A DNA stretch of 7,381 nucleotides. Source: JBBCJM01 sp037190175. GTDB lineage: Bacteria > Pseudomonadota > Alphaproteobacteria > Rhodobacterales > Rhodobacteraceae. Below are positions 5,409-7,381 of this stretch, piece by piece. Below the pieces are notes generated by a model, which worked only from the letters and a program-made list of their open reading frames with translations, made no database searches and was not told where the DNA came from. Within the stretch, counting starts at the first letter, position 1. Each line of letters opens with the position of its first letter. Both the position numbers and the translations under genes were made by a program. The DNA is taken from positions 1 through 7,381 of the forward strand of contig JBBCJM010000255.1 of the NCBI GenBank assembly GCA_037190175.1, written 5' to 3'.

Positions 5409-7381
5409 CCGGCAGCGTGATCTTCGACCCGCTGCTGCCCTGGCCCGTCCTCTGGGGGCTGGCGGGGCTGGCCGGGCTGCTGCTGGCGCTGGCGCTGTGG
5501 CAGCGCATGTCCGGCGCGCCGCTGCGGGTGCTGGCGGCGGCGGCGGTGCTGGCCGCGCTTGCCAACCCCTCGCTCCAGCAAGAGGATCGGGCTCCCCTGT
5601 CCGACATCGTGCTGGTGGTGGTCGACGACAGCGCCAGCCAGCGCATCGCCACCCGCCCGGAGCAGACCGAGGCGGCGCTGGAGGGGTTGCTCGCCCGCAT
5701 CGCCCGGATGCCCGCGACCGAGGCGCAGGTGGTCCGCGTGCCCGATGCCACGGGCGACGGCGGCACGCTGGCCATGGCGCGGCTGGCCGAGGCGATGGCC
5801 GAGGTGCCGCGCGCCCGGCTGGCCGGGGTGTTCCTGATCTCGGACGGCCATGTCCACGACGCCGCGCAGGCGCCCGATCTGCCCGCGCCGCTGCATGTGC
5901 TGCTGACCGGCGAGCCGCAGGACTGGGACCGCCGGCTGGTGGTCAAGACCGCCCCCGCCTTCGCCATCATGGGCGAGCCGGTCTCGCTGCTGCTGCGGAT
6001 CGAGGATCAGGGCCGGGTGCCCGCCGCCGTGGCGGGAACCGCCGAGCTTGCCGTCACCATCGGGGCCGAGCCGCCGCTGTCCTTCACCGTGCCCGTGGGT
6101 GAGGATCTGGAGCTGCCGGTCAACCTGCCGCATGGCGGGATCAACGTGCTGCAACTGTCGGTCGCTCCCCAGCAGGGCGAGTTGACAGCTGTCAACAATC
6201 AGGCGGTTGTGCGCATCAACGGCGTGCGCGACCGGCTGCGGGTGCTCCTGGTCTCGGGCGAGCCGCATGCGGGCGAGCGGGTCTGGCGCAACCTGCTGAA
6301 GTCGGATGCCTCGGTCGATCTGGTGCATTTCACCATCCTGCGGCCGCCGGAAAAGCAGGACGGCGTGCCGGTGACCGAACTGTCGCTGATCGCATTCCCG
6401 ACCAAGGAGCTGTTCGTCGACAAGGTGGATGAGTTCGACCTGATCATCTTCGACCGCTACCGGCGGCGCGGCATCCTGCCGATGTCCTATCTGGAAAACG
6501 TGCGCGACTACGTGCGCAAGGGCGGCGCGGTGCTGATCGCGGCGGGGCCGGAGTTCGGCTCGGCCGACAGCCTGTGGCGCTCGCCCCTGGCCGAGATCCT
6601 GCCCATCGCCCCCACCAGCCGCGTTCTGGAAGAGGGCTTCCGCCCGGCGCTGACCGACATGGGCCGCAAGCACCCGGTGACCGAGGGGCTGGAGGATCAG
6701 GCCCCCGAAGGTGGCTGGGGCCGCTGGTTCCGCCAGATCGAGATGACCGCCACCCGCGGCCAGGTGGTGATGGAGGGGATCGCGGGCCGCCCGCTGCTGG
6801 TGCTCGACCGCGAGGCCGAGGGGCGGGTGGCCATGCTGGGCTCGGACCACATCTGGCTCTGGGGCCGCGGCTACGAAGGCGGCGGCCCGCAGCTGGAGCT
6901 GCTGCGGCGGCTGGCGCACTGGACCATGAAAGAGCCGGAACTGGAGGAGGAAACCCTGGGCGCCGAGGCGCAGGGGCTGCGCCTGACGGTGACGCGCCGC
7001 ACCCTGGGCGAGGCGCCGGGAGAGGTGACCATCACCGCGCCTGACGGCAGCGACTCCCGGCTGGCGCTTCAGGAAACCCGCCCCGGCCTGTGGCAGGGCA
7101 GCTGGGACGCCCCCGGCATGGGCCTCTACCGCCTGGCCGAGGGCGAGATGGCGGCCGTCGCCGCGCTCGGCCCCGCCGCGCCGCGCGAGTTCGAGCAGAC
7201 CATCGCCGCGCCCGGACCGATGCAGCCGGTGCTGGCCGCCACCGGCGGCGGCGCGGCGCGGCTGTCGGACGGGCTGCCCGACATCCGCCGCGTGGCCGAG
7301 GGCCGGGTGGCCTCGGGGCGCGGCTGGCTGGGCATCACCCCGCGCGAGGCCTTCGTCACGCAGGACATCCGCGTGCGCCCC
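5405..7381 (+). CDS. Membrane protein with VWA-like and glutamine-amidotransferase-like domains (partial, 659 aa visible)
   Basis: The frame is open from ATG 5405 to the window edge, so the C-terminus is missing. Two N-terminal helices (about 13-32 and 39-54) anchor the protein, with arginines between them on the cytoplasmic side. A VWA-like domain follows in the periplasm: IVLVVVDDSAS carries a complete D74-x-S76-x-S78 metal-site motif, with GTLAM (T121) and LISDG (D147) at the later positions. A class I glutamine-amidotransferase-like region spans about 278-520: RVLLVSGEPHAGE, DLIIFDRY (345-352), GGAVLIAAGPEF (373-384), GRVAMLGSDHIWLWGRGYEGG, then LLRRLAHW (499-506) and KEPELEEE (509-516). 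The visible protein has no cysteine, so amidotransferase catalysis is excluded. A beta-rich tail follows. From memory of related proteins I expect one more helix and an end soon after the edge. The start overlaps the previous stop (ATGA), with GAAAGG at 5391-5396. Function is unknown; likely the BatA/BatB-like partner of the upstream gene. Confidence 0.87.
   Translation, partial: MTGSVIFDPLLPWPVLWGLAGLAGLLLALALWQRMSGAPLRVLAAAAVLAALANPSLQQEDRAPLSDIVLVVVDDSASQRIATRPEQTEAALEGLLARIARMPATEAQVVRVPDATGDGGTLAMARLAEAMAEVPRARLAGVFLISDGHVHDAAQAPDLPAPLHVLLTGEPQDWDRRLVVKTAPAFAIMGEPVSLLLRIEDQGRVPAAVAGTAELAVTIGAEPPLSFTVPVGEDLELPVNLPHGGINVLQLSVAPQQGELTAVNNQAVVRINGVRDRLRVLLVSGEPHAGERVWRNLLKSDASVDLVHFTILRPPEKQDGVPVTELSLIAFPTKELFVDKVDEFDLIIFDRYRRRGILPMSYLENVRDYVRKGGAVLIAAGPEFGSADSLWRSPLAEILPIAPTSRVLEEGFRPALTDMGRKHPVTEGLEDQAPEGGWGRWFRQIEMTATRGQVVMEGIAGRPLLVLDREAEGRVAMLGSDHIWLWGRGYEGGGPQLELLRRLAHWTMKEPELEEETLGAEAQGLRLTVTRRTLGEAPGEVTITAPDGSDSRLALQETRPGLWQGSWDAPGMGLYRLAEGEMAAVAALGPAAPREFEQTIAAPGPMQPVLAATGGGAARLSDGLPDIRRVAEGRVASGRGWLGITPREAFVTQDIRVRP
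6181..6196. promoter_or_regulatory. Perfect 16-bp palindrome GTTGACAGCTGTCAAC inside the VWA/GATase-like gene
   Basis: The 16 bases are exactly self-complementary and lie in a local AT-richer patch of an otherwise very GC-rich gene, using codons (TTG, ACA, GCT, AAT) that are uncommon nearby. The inner TTGA-N6-TCAA fits the core half-sites of CRP/FNR-family regulators such as FnrL. I see no matching -10 sequence at a suitable distance on either strand, so it may be a chance or intragenic site. Confidence 0.3.

Noticed and set aside
6182..6187. TTGACA as the -35 of an internal promoter
   Set aside because: No acceptable -10 lies 15-19 bases downstream on the plus strand, or in the mirrored position on the minus strand.
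5366..6919. 517-codon minus-strand open frame opposite the VWA/GATase-like gene
   Set aside because: Antisense shadow with Gln/His/Arg-rich composition; the plus-strand frame carries the recognisable motifs.
6239..6964. Active glutamine amidotransferase
   Set aside because: The fold-like strand pattern is present, but there is no cysteine nucleophile anywhere in the visible protein.
1..7381. CRISPR arrays, tRNA or rRNA genes, insertion sequences, attachment sites
   Set aside because: I saw no spaced direct repeats, no RNA-gene signature, no transposase or integrase reading frame, and no terminal inverted repeats.

Overview
The window looks like chromosomal DNA from an alphaproteobacterium, most likely the Rhodobacteraceae (Paracoccus/Rhodobacter-like). 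Base composition is very GC-rich and codon third positions are almost all G or C. All five proteins have the sequence style of that family, and the divergent arrangement of a DUF1285 gene next to a MoxR operon fits it. This placement comes from recognised protein families and remembered gene order, not from a database search.

Layout. Positions 1-126 are non-coding. They hold a 14-bp perfect hairpin (38-69) and a second, imperfect hairpin (82-114), both just downstream of the leftward gene and probably its transcript end. A DUF1285 gene lies at 127-717 on the minus strand. A 70-bp divergent intergenic region (718-787) contains a good sigma70-type promoter for the rightward genes, whose -10 element sits inside a palindrome, and a second palindrome near the predicted start of transcription. 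Four rightward genes then follow with no gaps: a MoxR-type AAA+ ATPase (788-1789), a DUF58 protein (1786-2655), a large membrane protein with a BatA-like N-terminus and a DUF4159 C-terminus (2655-5408), and a second large membrane protein with a VWA-like domain and a glutamine-amidotransferase-like domain (5405 to beyond the window end at 7381). All three junctions overlap by 1 or 4 bases, so this is a tightly coupled operon.

How they may work together. MoxR ATPases are commonly encoded beside proteins with von Willebrand A (VWA) folds, and are thought to act as chaperones that remodel or assemble those partners. Here MoxR and DUF58 are predicted to be cytoplasmic. The two big proteins are predicted to be anchored in the inner membrane with most of their mass in the periplasm. 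Neither contains a cysteine in the visible 1576 residues, so the amidotransferase-like fold cannot work through the usual cysteine nucleophile. The set resembles the Bat (aerotolerance) operons but lacks their TPR components. Its substrate and physiological role are not known to me. The best candidates for something under-described are this membrane complex as a whole, the internal signal-peptide-like segment joining the two halves of the DUF4159 protein, and the palindromic divergent promoter.
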